A DNA stretch of 33,316 nt, taken from Bacteroidota bacterium. Its GTDB lineage: Bacteria > Bacteroidota > Bacteroidia > UKL13-3. Every line of letters begins with the position of its first letter. Within the stretch, counting starts at the first letter, position 1. The translations under genes and the position numbers were made by a program. The notes under the pieces were generated by a model. That model had not been told where the DNA came from, searched no databases, and was given only the letters and a program-made list of their open reading frames with translations. Location of the stretch: positions 1 to 33,316 of the forward strand of contig CANFSD010000004.1 of NCBI GenBank assembly GCA_947449515.1, in the 5' to 3' direction. This document shows, piece after piece, positions 9,401 through 16,002 of the stretch.

Positions 9401-9954
9401 ACTGGACTGGTTCCGTTTTTGGAATAAATACCAGGATAGGCTCCAAATCTAATTTCTGAATTGGTAATATAAGGGGAGGCCAAACCTGTTAGCGCAATTG
9501 ACCCAAAAACACCACTCGTAACACTACCAGCATATTCAATGATTGCATTGTTTACAATAGGACCCGAAACATAGTTGCCATTTGCATCTACCGAGGTAAC
9601 ACTTGAATTGGCTCCAAAGGAAATACCTCCCCAGAAACCTGCACTTGGGCTGTTCGTATTTGCGGTAAAGGTAATAGGTGCAATTGAAGTACCATTTGCC
9701 TTTAGTTGACCTAAAATCAACATGCTTACGTTAGCATTAAATTTAACAGTAACACCAGGGTTAATGGTTAGTGTAAATCCATTTGACATTACCAAATTAC
9801 CTGTAACAATATAGGGGCTTCCAGCCAATGTTAAGGTTGAATCAGCGTTTAGCACTCCGCTAATATTGGTTTGGGCGCTGCTAATTAAATGCTGCGCACT
9901 TAAAATTAACAATAATGAAAAACGAACAATAGTTCTGGTAAATTTTGAATCCAT
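3490..9954 (-). CDS. Giant T9SS-secreted multidomain surface protein (beta-helix, IPT/TIG, 14 PKD-like repeats)
   Basis: A 2154-residue secreted protein, probably an adhesin or carbohydrate-binding surface protein; no catalytic domain is evident. Domains in order: signal peptide (residues 1-28, ending SSAQ); right-handed parallel beta-helix of Asn/Gly-rich coils (about 30-470); a fibronectin-like segment (about 480-565); two IPT/TIG domains (about 575-653 and 654-732, each with a FSP...TGTNF or RGTNF motif); an Ig-like segment with SYIWSTGETT (about 733-802); 14 tandem PKD-like/Ig-like repeats of about 84 residues (805-1978); a PKD domain with YKWYFGDGDSS (about 1979-2055); and a C-terminal T9SS type A sorting domain beginning ATPNPFSGETKISF (about 2070-2154). 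The sorting domain implies outer-membrane passage by the Por machinery, then cleavage and surface attachment. It is monocistronic, with its own terminator. Confidence 0.93.
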   Translation of the reverse strand: MDSKFTRTIVRFSLLLILSAQHLISSAQTNISGVLNADSTLTLAGSPYIVTGNLVMSNGFTLTINPGVTVKFNANVSMLILGQLKANGTSIAPITFTANTNSPSAGFWGGISFGANSSVTSVDANGNYVSGPIVNNAIIEYAGSVTSGVFGSIALTGLASPYITNSEIRFGAYPGIYSKNGTSPVYIKNTYVHDCAAGTSTGSYTNSAAGINIQTSTNATTIDNCMISKNTGAGIAVVNNSAFFARITNNQIFQNNNSVTGNGGGIYYNCRAKILNNKIYKNTATTGAGVYSITNISTLSGGSLSSNFIFGNSGTNGSGFFGAMDSATKNVFAYNSAVNDILKVNRNQYNNHNQYINNSAPIVLNYTGTFNTLALNRNAFSNNKSGSTNTAMVKFEGTYPSSAIENNFMSNTGFTYFMQLLNNDNTIIAPVQNCFWKTTGVLSSSAIQAIVYDVLDDINQGQINFSPYQTNPRLDCPISAVIQPLKAIIGDSVLVYWNRKTGEDLAGYKIYYGGTAAGIFAKSVNVVNDTFCKISVLENIDSIGVSAFTTAATQTSADFISGTQSWYTFADWDKPLNPTLVSFSPKTAKTGDTITITGTNFTGANVVNFGGVPSSYNIVNTPSIIKAVVSTGASGNVFVQTPVGGVTLSGFTYLAVPNIISFSPNSIGVGKTVFIRGTNFTTASFVSFGGLPAAGFIITGDTLISATLGSGNSGDIIVINAFGSDTISGFNFCTPYSLNLGDTTAVCGDSVILDVTTNYASYIWSTGETTSSIYAKKNMAYSVQVLDEFGCPSSDNTLVILNKVPKPIVSGRAALCAGTSASYKTPKNSGRTYNWTITGGAITAGQATDSVYVTWGAAGTGTLQVSDSVDATGCFAISSVYNVSINENPNPVILGKDSVCASSFQSYKIPNATGHVCQWTLTGGTIITGQGTDSIYVSWGAAGLRTMSVSDSNTVTGCKGNSTVKDIRILANPTPLVIGSNRACAGSTYGYSTSQVAGHTYTWTVNNGVIVSGQGTSAINVTWNVGVTFGTLNVSDSLNATGCKGRSSNLVVTVNPLPSPVISGPSQVCASSNTMFTTNKIAGMSYQWTVTGGVISSGQNSDTVYVTWGAAGAGTLVVTDSINATGCKGSTLPFNVFINAVPTPGVTGKDSVCANSSAFYQTSLALGHAYEWIVNGGTIVSGQGTESILVSWTLPGTGNISLKDSNTTSGCVGISPSLTVSILPVPNPIIAGPVALCASSNASYSTSSNTGRYYVWTVTGGVINSGQGTSTINITWNTGIPMGTLTVLDSVIATGCKGLSAQTDVILNALPTPVIAGLNSVCANSATSYITPKNAGHTYRWTISGGVINFGQATDSIRVTWGAAGAGTLTVSDSINASTCKVTTAPFAVTINANPTPVVTGANNVCVSSVKTYTTPSNPGRTYIWTVTNGTIILGQGTSSLTVAWNTAGFGIVNVKDSVNATGCKTTSSNVFVTVNASPTPVVSGLANVCEGASNNYSTPFNNGRIYNWTITGGVITAGAGTSNVTVTWGTAGTGSLVVSDSSISTGCKAFSNSLGVTINPIPAPIVAGRDTVCTGSVKTYSTVSATGHTYKWSVTGGTINFGQGTASIDVNWAAAGVGTVQVRDSINGSSCIGTSPILTVSIQSDPNPVISGPSTLCATNSAAYTTPFNPGRTYLWTATGGNIIAGQGTPNILITWGAAGIGSVVVSDSNNIGGCKTTTAPYTILLVPNPTPVITGANTVCDGSFQNYTTPSNTGRAYVWKISGGSIIAGQGTASVDVLWGTIGTGTLSVSDSVIGSGCMATTPDYLVSIVASPAPIITGSSMVCLNATATYTTPNNTGRVYTWMVTGGTILSGQGTSSIDVLWGALGSGSVSVTDSVIATGCKSQTLPFMVSIGVNPTALISGANIVCANAVINYGTIANPNRTYIWTPIGGTVIAGQGTANVQVAWANSGNTSIYLLDSMNGTGCKAVASRNLIVNLLPSAYFSLFQSGGAVTLNPSQSGMNYKWYFGDGDSSTFGVPTHFYALNGLYTVQLHITSKAGCSSDSSMDLDMTQVGLQDLFAANFGMKATPNPFSGETKISFVLNTTAKVSLDVFDLTGRMVHSIVNKEVLHAGQMEYVFDANQAGTAAAVYMLRLQIGDQSQFIRLVQTEQQ
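4018..7542 (-). repeat. Array of 14 tandem ~84-residue PKD-like/Ig-like repeats (within CDS)
   Basis: Each unit opens with a P-x-P-x-(V/I)-x-G core, carries a conserved Cys six to eight residues later, then (S/T)-x-x-x-Y-W or YxWT, a GG-x-I-x-x-GQGT turn, a (V/I)x(V/I)xWG segment, and closes with DS-x-x-x-x-GC. The two Cys per unit could form an intradomain disulfide. I count 14 openings, from PKPIVSG (first) to PTALISG (last). Units are diverged from one another at the DNA level, so recent expansion is not obvious. The domain resembles the PKD-like repeats common in Bacteroidota surface proteins. Confidence 0.88.
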
Positions 9955-10146
9955 ATAGGTACAAATTTATTTTTAAAAAGCTTTGGTTTATAGCATTAAA
10001 CTGAGTTAAAATAACACTCAGGCCAACGCAAAGAATCACGAATCAAAGCTAATGAAAATTATAAAGAATACCATTTTTTATGGCGATTTTGCCCTTTAAG
10101 TATCTTAATAAATACATAAAAATGACCAAAACCAAAGAAAATGAAA

Positions 10147-11316
10147 TTATTGGGCCAATAAATGCCCATACAGTTGAAGTAATTTTTCGGCTTCTAAATG
10201 CCAATTAAATTGGGCTTGGGCAGCCATTAAGTTATTCTTCGAAAGGTTCTTTTGGAGCCTATTATCTAGCAGGATTTGTTTTATTTTATCTGCAATTTCT
10301 GATGCACTTTCTAGATTTACGGCAAAGCCAATTTCAAATTTGTTATTTACATCGGTATAAATTCCCCTGTTACAAAACACAGAAGGCAAACCAATGCACA
10401 TATATTCAAACCATTTGCGTTCATGTGACACCAGCATAGATTCTGGTTGGTTCTTAATGCACAAACCTACTTTACATTTCATGGAAATCTTATAGGCTTC
10501 TGCAGTTTCTAAAAAACCATAAAAGTGAATTTGCTCTTTAATATCGGTCCAAAAAGGAAGGTTTTCAAATGTTGAATGGGTGCGTGATCCAAAATATCCA
10601 ACAAGGTGTAATTCACACACAATACCGTCTTTTTTCAAAAGGTGAATCGCCGCCAAAACTGGATCGATATCGTAATACATATCACGAATCATCCCAACAT
10701 AAAATAGGTGATTACCCGCTAACTCATCACGGTTTTCAACGGCATATGCTTTCCAATCTCTAGGGTCGGCAAAGTTTTGAATAATGGTACATTCCTTTTC
10801 CGAAACAAAAAACTTATTCAAAAATTTTGGATCAGCCACTACAATAATATAATGCATAAACCTTGCTCCAAGTGCCAAAACAACATTGTAGGTTCGAGCC
10901 AAAAACAAACGAAGGCCTTTATTTACCCATGGTTTTAGGAGAATATCATCATAGGTATTTTCGTGAATATCATATATTACTTGCTTACCCAAAATACGCA
11001 ATACCAATCCAAATGGTATCATTTCAGCATCATGCATATGATAAACCTGCGCATCTTCCTTAACGGCTAAGATGAACACTTTAAAAATTGTAATAAAAAA
11101 ACGATAGAATATGTTTTTAGGCATTGAAACCCCTACCACATGAACACCTTGTTTTACAAAATCACCCTCACCAATTGCTATAAGTGTAACATCAAATTGC
11201 TTTGCCAAGGTTACGCATTCTCTGTAAAAAACACGGGTATCCCAAACATGGTGCACAGAAGAAAAATGGCAAACCTTTGCTCGTTTTTTATCTGCTATTT
11301 CACCAATTACTGTCAT
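10147..11316 (-). CDS. Glycosyltransferase, family 4-like (GT-B fold)
   Basis: A probable retaining sugar transferase using a nucleotide-sugar donor, acting at the cytoplasmic face on a glycan or lipid acceptor that cannot be told from the sequence. The N-terminal half shows the acceptor-domain pattern HHVWDTRVFYRE and YHMHDAEMIPFG. The C-terminal half has FYVGMIRDMYYD and the donor-binding segment SHERKWFEYMCIGLPSV, a variant of the KxFEYMA-GLP motif of GT4 enzymes. The first in-frame ATG is at 11316. An open TTG three codons earlier (11325) is possible, but ATG is preferred. It starts about 10 bases after the stop of the acyl-CoA dehydrogenase gene, so the two are likely co-transcribed, though no functional link is apparent. 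It carries a GGTTCGAGCC motif at 10891-10900. Confidence 0.85.
   Translation of the reverse strand: MTVIGEIADKKRAKVCHFSSVHHVWDTRVFYRECVTLAKQFDVTLIAIGEGDFVKQGVHVVGVSMPKNIFYRFFITIFKVFILAVKEDAQVYHMHDAEMIPFGLVLRILGKQVIYDIHENTYDDILLKPWVNKGLRLFLARTYNVVLALGARFMHYIIVVADPKFLNKFFVSEKECTIIQNFADPRDWKAYAVENRDELAGNHLFYVGMIRDMYYDIDPVLAAIHLLKKDGIVCELHLVGYFGSRTHSTFENLPFWTDIKEQIHFYGFLETAEAYKISMKCKVGLCIKNQPESMLVSHERKWFEYMCIGLPSVFCNRGIYTDVNNKFEIGFAVNLESASEIADKIKQILLDNRLQKNLSKNNLMAAQAQFNWHLEAEKLLQLYGHLLAQ
10891..10900. repeat. GGTTCGAGCC motif (within glycosyltransferase gene)
   Basis: Same sequence and orientation as the copy in lipB, but in a different reading frame (encodes A-R-T). Confidence 0.5.
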
Positions 11317-11325
11317 TAAAAACAA

Positions 11326-12468
11326 CTATTTTAATATAGCTCTTGATATAACCAATTTTTGAATTTCACTTGTTCCCTCTCCAATGGTGCAAAGCTTTGA
11401 ATCACGGTAAAATTTCTCCACTGGAAAATCTTTCGTGTAGCCATATCCACCAAAAACTTGAACGGCTTCATTGCTAACCCAAACAGCTGTTTCGCTGGCA
11501 TAATATTTTGCCATAGCGCCTTCCTTATTTACAGGTAAGTTCTTGTTCTTCCTATCTGCTGCTTGTAAGATTAAGAGTTCTGATGCTTCAATTTTCAAGG
11601 CCATATCAGCCAATTTAAATGATATTCCTTGGAAATTACAGATTGGCTGACCAAACTGTTGTCTTTCTTTTGAGTATTTAAGAGCCGCTTCATAAGCACC
11701 TTTGGCTATCCCTAGAGATAAGGAGGCAATAGAAATTCTGCCGCCATCTAAAACTTTCATCGCTTGCTTAAAGCCGTCTCCTACCTTTCCTAAAATATTG
11801 GCTTTGGGAATTCGGCAATCTTCAAAAATCAACTCAGCCGTTTCGCTTGCGCGCATTCCCAATTTATTTTCTTTTTTACCTCCACTAAATCCAGGTGTTC
11901 CGCGCTCTACAACAAAGGCTGTAATTCCATTGCTGTCTAATAATTCGCCGGTTCGAGCCAAAACCACCACAATTTCACCTGTGATACCATGTGTTATCCA
12001 ATTTTTACTACCATTAAGGATATAAGAATCTCCATCTTCTTTGGCAACACATTGCATTCGCATAGCATCGCTGCCTGTATTGGCTTCTGTTAATCCCCAG
12101 GCGCCTATACTCTCTCCACTAGCCAAACGAGGTAACCATTTCTTCTTTTGTTCCTCATTTCCAAAATACATAATATGTCCTGTACATAAACTGTTGTGGG
12201 CAGCCATGCTTAGGCCTACAGAACCGCACACCTTAGCTAATTCAACAATGGCAGTAACATATTCAAAATAGCCAAAACCAGCCCCACCATATTCTTCAGG
12301 AACCAAAACACCTAACAAACCCAATTTCCCCATTTCTCTGAAAAGGTCAATCGGAAAAATTTGCTTCTCATCCCATTCCATCAAATTTGGTCGAATATTG
12401 CGTTCAGCAAAATCTCGCACCATTTGTGCAATCATGATTTGGTTATCGGTAGTTTCAAAACTTAACAT
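11326..12468 (-). CDS. Acyl-CoA dehydrogenase
   Basis: An FAD-dependent enzyme introducing a trans-2 double bond into an acyl-CoA and passing electrons to ETF. The 380-residue size and all family signatures are present: GLLGVLVPEEYGGAGFGYF, WGLTEANTGSDA and SKNWITHG (flavin-binding region), RQQFGQPI, VQVFGGYGYTKDFP, and the terminal RDSKLCTIGEGTSEIQ in which Glu364 is the catalytic base in the position used by short- and medium-chain enzymes. The overall pattern suits the short/branched-chain group (butyryl- or isovaleryl-type); chain length is not resolvable here. It starts at ATG 12468 and is followed immediately by the glycosyltransferase. No ETF or other beta-oxidation genes are nearby. 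Confidence 0.94.
   Translation of the reverse strand: MLSFETTDNQIMIAQMVRDFAERNIRPNLMEWDEKQIFPIDLFREMGKLGLLGVLVPEEYGGAGFGYFEYVTAIVELAKVCGSVGLSMAAHNSLCTGHIMYFGNEEQKKKWLPRLASGESIGAWGLTEANTGSDAMRMQCVAKEDGDSYILNGSKNWITHGITGEIVVVLARTGELLDSNGITAFVVERGTPGFSGGKKENKLGMRASETAELIFEDCRIPKANILGKVGDGFKQAMKVLDGGRISIASLSLGIAKGAYEAALKYSKERQQFGQPICNFQGISFKLADMALKIEASELLILQAADRKNKNLPVNKEGAMAKYYASETAVWVSNEAVQVFGGYGYTKDFPVEKFYRDSKLCTIGEGTSEIQKLVISRAILK
11950..11959. repeat. GGTTCGAGCC motif (within acyl-CoA dehydrogenase gene)
   Basis: Third copy of this variant, same orientation. It also encodes A-R-T, here in an unrelated protein. Confidence 0.5.
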
Positions 12469-12574
12469 AAAATGCTATTGTGGTTATACAGCAATTATAG
12501 AACATTTAATTGCTTTCAAGAATGTCAAAAATCAGTAAATGACAAAAGGAGTTGAAAAAAATCTTCCATTCACT

Positions 12575-13291
12575 TTATTTATCTATAACACAGTAGGGTA
12601 AAATTAACTGGTATATGGAGTCATTCACCATTTTTAAGTTTTTCAACTCCTCTACTTGCTTAAATGGCCCATGTTGGATGCGGTAATTTACCAAAGCCTG
12701 CGAAAGTGTGTATTTAAAATAGGGATGTTTTTTTAAGTCGACCAATGCAATTGAATTTAATAAAATTGGTTTTGCCAATTTTGGGTCAAGGGTAATTTTC
12801 CCTTCCAAATCGTAAAGAAAATCCTCCTTAAATCCCCAAATTTCTTTCAATTGATTGAGCGAAGTAAATCCCCCTAAACGTTCACGGTAATTTACAATTC
12901 TGCCCGCTAATACGGGCCCAATTTTAGGCAAACGCACCAATTCAACACTGTCTGCAGTATTGATCTCAATTACCAAAGTTGCTTTCTTTTTTTTGTAGTA
13001 ATCAGAATCGTTATACCTGTTTGGTTTATTTTCAAGAAAGGGCTTTTTAAAATAAGCTGATTTGCTATAAATTTTATGGGCCTCATCAAGCTTGTTTTCG
13101 ACAAATAAATGTTGACCATTATTTAAAACACTGACTTCAATTTTTGGCAAATCGGTATTTGAAAAAGCAGCAAACAAAAAATTGCCAATTTGCATCAATA
13201 CAACCAGCATGGCCAAAGACACAATTCCTTTTCGCTCCTGGTTATTAAAATAAAAATAGGTTTTAATAAAATAACTAAACCTCGTCTTCAT
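12575..13291 (-). CDS. ComEA-like helix-hairpin-helix protein with N-terminal membrane anchor
   Basis: A 238-residue protein with a single hydrophobic helix (about residues 22-43), a low-complexity basic linker (about 60-103, with YYKKKKA), and two helix-hairpin-helix modules. The first (about 108-170) contains INTADSVELVRLPKIGPVLAGRI, the classic ComEA pattern NTA-x-x-x-EL-x-x-(L/I)PGIG, here with PKIG. The second (about 175-235) repeats the ALVNYR-x-x-HGPF pattern. ComEA-type proteins bind double-stranded DNA outside the cytoplasmic membrane during natural transformation; that role is inferred. Its ATG lies inside the 3' end of the preceding 53-residue ORF (17-base overlap), showing tight coupling with that gene and the RmlD-like gene. 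Confidence 0.82.
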   Translation of the reverse strand: MKTRFSYFIKTYFYFNNQERKGIVSLAMLVVLMQIGNFLFAAFSNTDLPKIEVSVLNNGQHLFVENKLDEAHKIYSKSAYFKKPFLENKPNRYNDSDYYKKKKATLVIEINTADSVELVRLPKIGPVLAGRIVNYRERLGGFTSLNQLKEIWGFKEDFLYDLEGKITLDPKLAKPILLNSIALVDLKKHPYFKYTLSQALVNYRIQHGPFKQVEELKNLKMVNDSIYQLILPYCVIDK

Positions 13292-13436
13292 CTTTTGGTC
13301 GTGGCTTATTAATCTTCGGATTTTTTACAATAAAAAAATACAAAAGAAATACGACTACTCCTGCAAAAAACAATTCGGTCAAAAACCAAAAGGTGAAACT
13401 TGCAGGCTCTGCTGCTACTAAAATTATTTGATTCAT
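13275..13436 (-). CDS. Small single-pass membrane protein (53 aa), unrecognised
   Basis: A short ORF filling the gap between the RmlD-like and ComEA-like genes. ATG at 13436-13434 shares one base with the TAA of the upstream gene (TAATG), and its TAG (13277-13275) lies 17 bases inside the downstream gene. The product begins MNQIILVAAEPASF, has one strongly hydrophobic helix (FTFWFLTELFFAGVVVFLLYFFIV, about residues 14-37), then a short basic and acidic tail ending KPRPKDEDEV. The TAATG junction and downstream overlap are typical of translational coupling, which is the main argument that it is real. I recognise no family. A role at the inner membrane is all that can be inferred. Confidence 0.68.
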   Translation of the reverse strand: MNQIILVAAEPASFTFWFLTELFFAGVVVFLLYFFIVKNPKINKPRPKDEDEV

Positions 13437-14338
13437 TATTGTGCTTTTAATTGTTGATCCAATAAGGCCAATCCTTCTTCGAAACTTCTAGGATTATAAC
13501 CCAATTCATTGATGGCTTTATCTAACCTAAACCCCGTAATAGGCGGGCGTTTGGCTGGCTGCTTGATTCCTTCGCTGGTAGAAATATTTAAGAGATTTTT
13601 GTCTAATTTCCAAAAGTTTGCAACCCTGTATACCAAATCAAAAACACTCATAAAATCTCTTCCTGAAATATTAAAAATTCCACTGGCTTTTTGTGCTGCA
13701 ATGAGCGCACAACCTTCTGCTAAATCTTCTGCCAAAGTTGGGGTTCTAAATTGATCAGCTACCACATTAATTGGTTTACCACTTTCCAAAGCACCTTTAG
13801 CCCAAAGTACTATGTTACTTCTGCTCATGTCACTCACAATTCCAAATACCAAAACTGTTCTTGCTATTGCCCAACTTTTACTTTCTGCCATCAATAATTC
13901 TTCTGCCTTTAACTTTGACAAACCATAATAACTAATTGGATTAGGCTTTTCCAATTCATCTATCGGACCATGTGTACCTTCAAAAATAAAATCGGTGGAC
14001 AAATGAACCAAATGAGCATTGTTCGCATTGCATGCCTCTATCAAATACCTAACTGCTTCTACATTTAACATATCACACAATTCTTTTTCCGATTCACAGG
14101 CATCTACATTGGTCATGGCAGCAGTATTTATTACCGTATCTGGCTGGTATTTCCCAATTACTTCCAATACCTCTGCTCGTTTGGTAATATCCATCGATTG
14201 GTATTCAAAACCATCCTTATTTCCATACCTGTTTTCGCCTTTTGCAGTGGCAATTAATTGATGCTTTGATTGATTTTTATAATAATCAATTAATTTTTGG
14301 CCCAATAAACCATTACTTCCTGTGATAAGTACTTTCAT
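13436..14338 (-). CDS. RmlD-like NAD(P)-dependent sugar-nucleotide reductase (SDR superfamily)
   Basis: A 300-residue extended short-chain dehydrogenase related to dTDP-4-dehydrorhamnose reductase. Seen: N-terminal dinucleotide motif GSNGLLGQ (residues 7-14), INTAAMTNVDACE, LSTDFIFEGTHGP (counterpart of the STDYVFDG motif), the catalytic pair Tyr138 and Lys142 in YYGLSK, and TRTVLVFG-type and FRTPTLAEDLA segments. The start is the ATG at 14338, directly before the Rossmann strand KVLITG; the frame is open upstream to a TTG at 14398 but that extension looks non-homologous. No rmlA, rmlB or rmlC is nearby, so the exact sugar is uncertain, and other RmlD/MAT2B-type reductases look alike. It leads an operon with a small membrane protein and a ComEA-like protein. 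Confidence 0.85.
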   Translation of the reverse strand: MKVLITGSNGLLGQKLIDYYKNQSKHQLIATAKGENRYGNKDGFEYQSMDITKRAEVLEVIGKYQPDTVINTAAMTNVDACESEKELCDMLNVEAVRYLIEACNANNAHLVHLSTDFIFEGTHGPIDELEKPNPISYYGLSKLKAEELLMAESKSWAIARTVLVFGIVSDMSRSNIVLWAKGALESGKPINVVADQFRTPTLAEDLAEGCALIAAQKASGIFNISGRDFMSVFDLVYRVANFWKLDKNLLNISTSEGIKQPAKRPPITGFRLDKAINELGYNPRSFEEGLALLDQQLKAQ

Positions 14339-14585
14339 GAATGAATTGCTGTATTTATGGCGCAATATCCGAAAAAAGAAATGAAAACGTTCCTTCAAAT
14401 ATCCCTAAGAAATGAGCTTTTAGCAAAAAACAATAATAAACAGGGCAAAAGCACCGCAGATAAAGCGCATTAAGAAATTCCTAATTTTAGGATTAAAGAA
14501 GTGAAAAATACAAAAACGCTCAAAATCAGCCTTAAAAACCATTCAATATTTTACAGAAAAACTGCCACTCTGTCATAATATTGCC

Positions 14586-14593
14586 TATATTTG
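14586..14593 (+). promoter_or_regulatory. Candidate -7 element of the miaB operon promoter
   Basis: TATATTTG fits the TAnnTTTG consensus and is 22 bases before the miaB ATG. No convincing -33 TTTG is at the expected spacing. The rest of the 277-base divergent gap (14339-14615) contains nothing else I can name. Confidence 0.42.
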
Positions 14594-14615
14594 TAAGCCC
14601 AATTAATAAGCGCAA

Positions 14616-15998
14616 ATGAAAGGTGTTATTTCAGAAAATATGCCGCTAACGGCAAGCAGAAACCTCTATATTGAAACCTATGGCTGTGCCATGAATTTAG
14701 CAGACAGTGAGGTAGTTGCTTCCATTATGGCCGACCAAAATTTCAAAACAACTAATAATATTGAAGAGGCAGATGTGATTTTTGTAAATACCTGCTCAAT
14801 AAGAGACAATGCCGAGGCGCATATTTGGGGACGACTAAAAGAAATGCGCCCGCACAAAAGAAACAAACCCAATATGATTATTGGCGTTTTAGGCTGCATG
14901 GCAGAACGCTTAAAAACCCAATTACTAGAAAAAGAACAAGTGATTGATTTGGTGGTTGGCCCAGATGCATACCGAGATATTCCGCAATTAATTGCCCAAG
15001 TTGAAGACGGACAAAAGGCTGTAAATACTTTATTATCTAGGGAAGAAACCTATGCAGAAATCTCTCCTGTAAGGTTAAGTTCAAACGGAATTACGGCATT
15101 TATAAGCATCATGCGCGGCTGTGACAATATGTGTTCCTTCTGTGTGGTGCCATTTACCCGCGGAAGAGAAAGAAGCAGAAGTGCCGAATCTATTATTAAA
15201 GAAGCCCTTGAACTTTACCAAGGTGGCTATAAAGAGGTTACCTTATTAGGCCAAAACGTTGATTCCTACAAAGAATTAGATGAAGCTGGAAATACTATTT
15301 GCACCTTTGCCCAATTGCTTGAAAAGGTGGCTCAGATTGCCCCAGACCTACGCGTGCGCTTTAGCAGTTCCCATCCAAAAGACATTACCGACGAGGTATT
15401 GTATACCATGAAAAAGTATAAGAATATTTGCAAGCACATTCATTATCCTATTCAATCGGGAAATACCAGGGTCTTAGAATTAATGAACCGAACTTATGAC
15501 CATGAATGGCTTAAAATGCGTTTGGATAAAATTAAAGAAGTGATCCCTAATTGTGGCATTTCTACAGATTCTATATCTGGCTTTTGCACCGAAACAGAAG
15601 AAGAACACAAAGACACATTAGAATTATTTAGGTATGGCCAATTTAATTTCGCCTATATGTACCAATATAGCGAACGCCCAGGAACACTAGCATCTAGAAG
15701 ATACCCAGATGATATTCCTGCCGATGTAAAACTAAGAAGGTTACAAGAAATCATTTCTCTTCAACACGAAAACAGTAAACGTATTAACGCTGCTTTAGAA
15801 GGTCAAATTGTTACTGTATTAATTGAAGGACTCTCCAAGAAATCGGCAAATGATTTAAGAGGTAGAAGCGACCAGAATGCCATTGTAATTTTCCCGAAAG
15901 AGCATTACGAAAAAGGGCAATATGTAAAAGTGAAAATAGAAAAAAGTACCATCACCAGTTTAATTGGAAAAGTTGTAGAAGTGATACCACACCCATAA
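14616..15998 (+). CDS. miaB: tRNA-2-methylthio-N6-dimethylallyladenosine synthase MiaB
   Basis: A radical-SAM methylthiotransferase converting i6A37 to ms2i6A37 in tRNA. Its 460 residues show the three cluster cysteines of the N-terminal UPF0004 domain (Cys24 in YGCAMN, Cys60 in NTCSIR, Cys94 in LGCMAE). They also show the radical-SAM CxxxCxxC (Cys169, 173, 176 in GCDNMCSFC) and a C-terminal TRAM RNA-binding domain (about 390-460). [10 protein letters not shown] following the cluster and the LLGQNVDSY segment favour MiaB over MtaB or RimO. It starts at ATG 14616, with a TATATTTG promoter element just upstream. The next gene begins 4 bases after its stop, so it heads a three-gene unit. It acts on the product of MiaA (2527-3405). 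Confidence 0.97.
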   Translation: MKGVISENMPLTASRNLYIETYGCAMNLADSEVVASIMADQNFKTTNNIEEADVIFVNTCSIRDNAEAHIWGRLKEMRPHKRNKPNMIIGVLGCMAERLKTQLLEKEQVIDLVVGPDAYRDIPQLIAQVEDGQKAVNTLLSREETYAEISPVRLSSNGITAFISIMRGCDNMCSFCVVPFTRGRERSRSAESIIKEALELYQGGYKEVTLLGQNVDSYKELDEAGNTICTFAQLLEKVAQIAPDLRVRFSSSHPKDITDEVLYTMKKYKNICKHIHYPIQSGNTRVLELMNRTYDHEWLKMRLDKIKEVIPNCGISTDSISGFCTETEEEHKDTLELFRYGQFNFAYMYQYSERPGTLASRRYPDDIPADVKLRRLQEIISLQHENSKRINAALEGQIVTVLIEGLSKKSANDLRGRSDQNAIVIFPKEHYEKGQYVKVKIEKSTITSLIGKVVEVIPHP

Positions 15999-16002
15999 AA
16001 AA

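Noticed and set aside
13275-14338. O-antigen or rhamnose synthesis cluster around the RmlD-like gene and the glycosyltransferase
   Set aside because: No rmlA, rmlB, rmlC, flippase or polymerase genes are present, and the two genes are in separate transcription units.
14339-14398. N-terminal extension of the RmlD-like protein to a TTG at 14398
   Set aside because: The family begins directly with the Rossmann strand, and the ATG at 14338 supplies exactly that. The extra residues look like untranslated leader.
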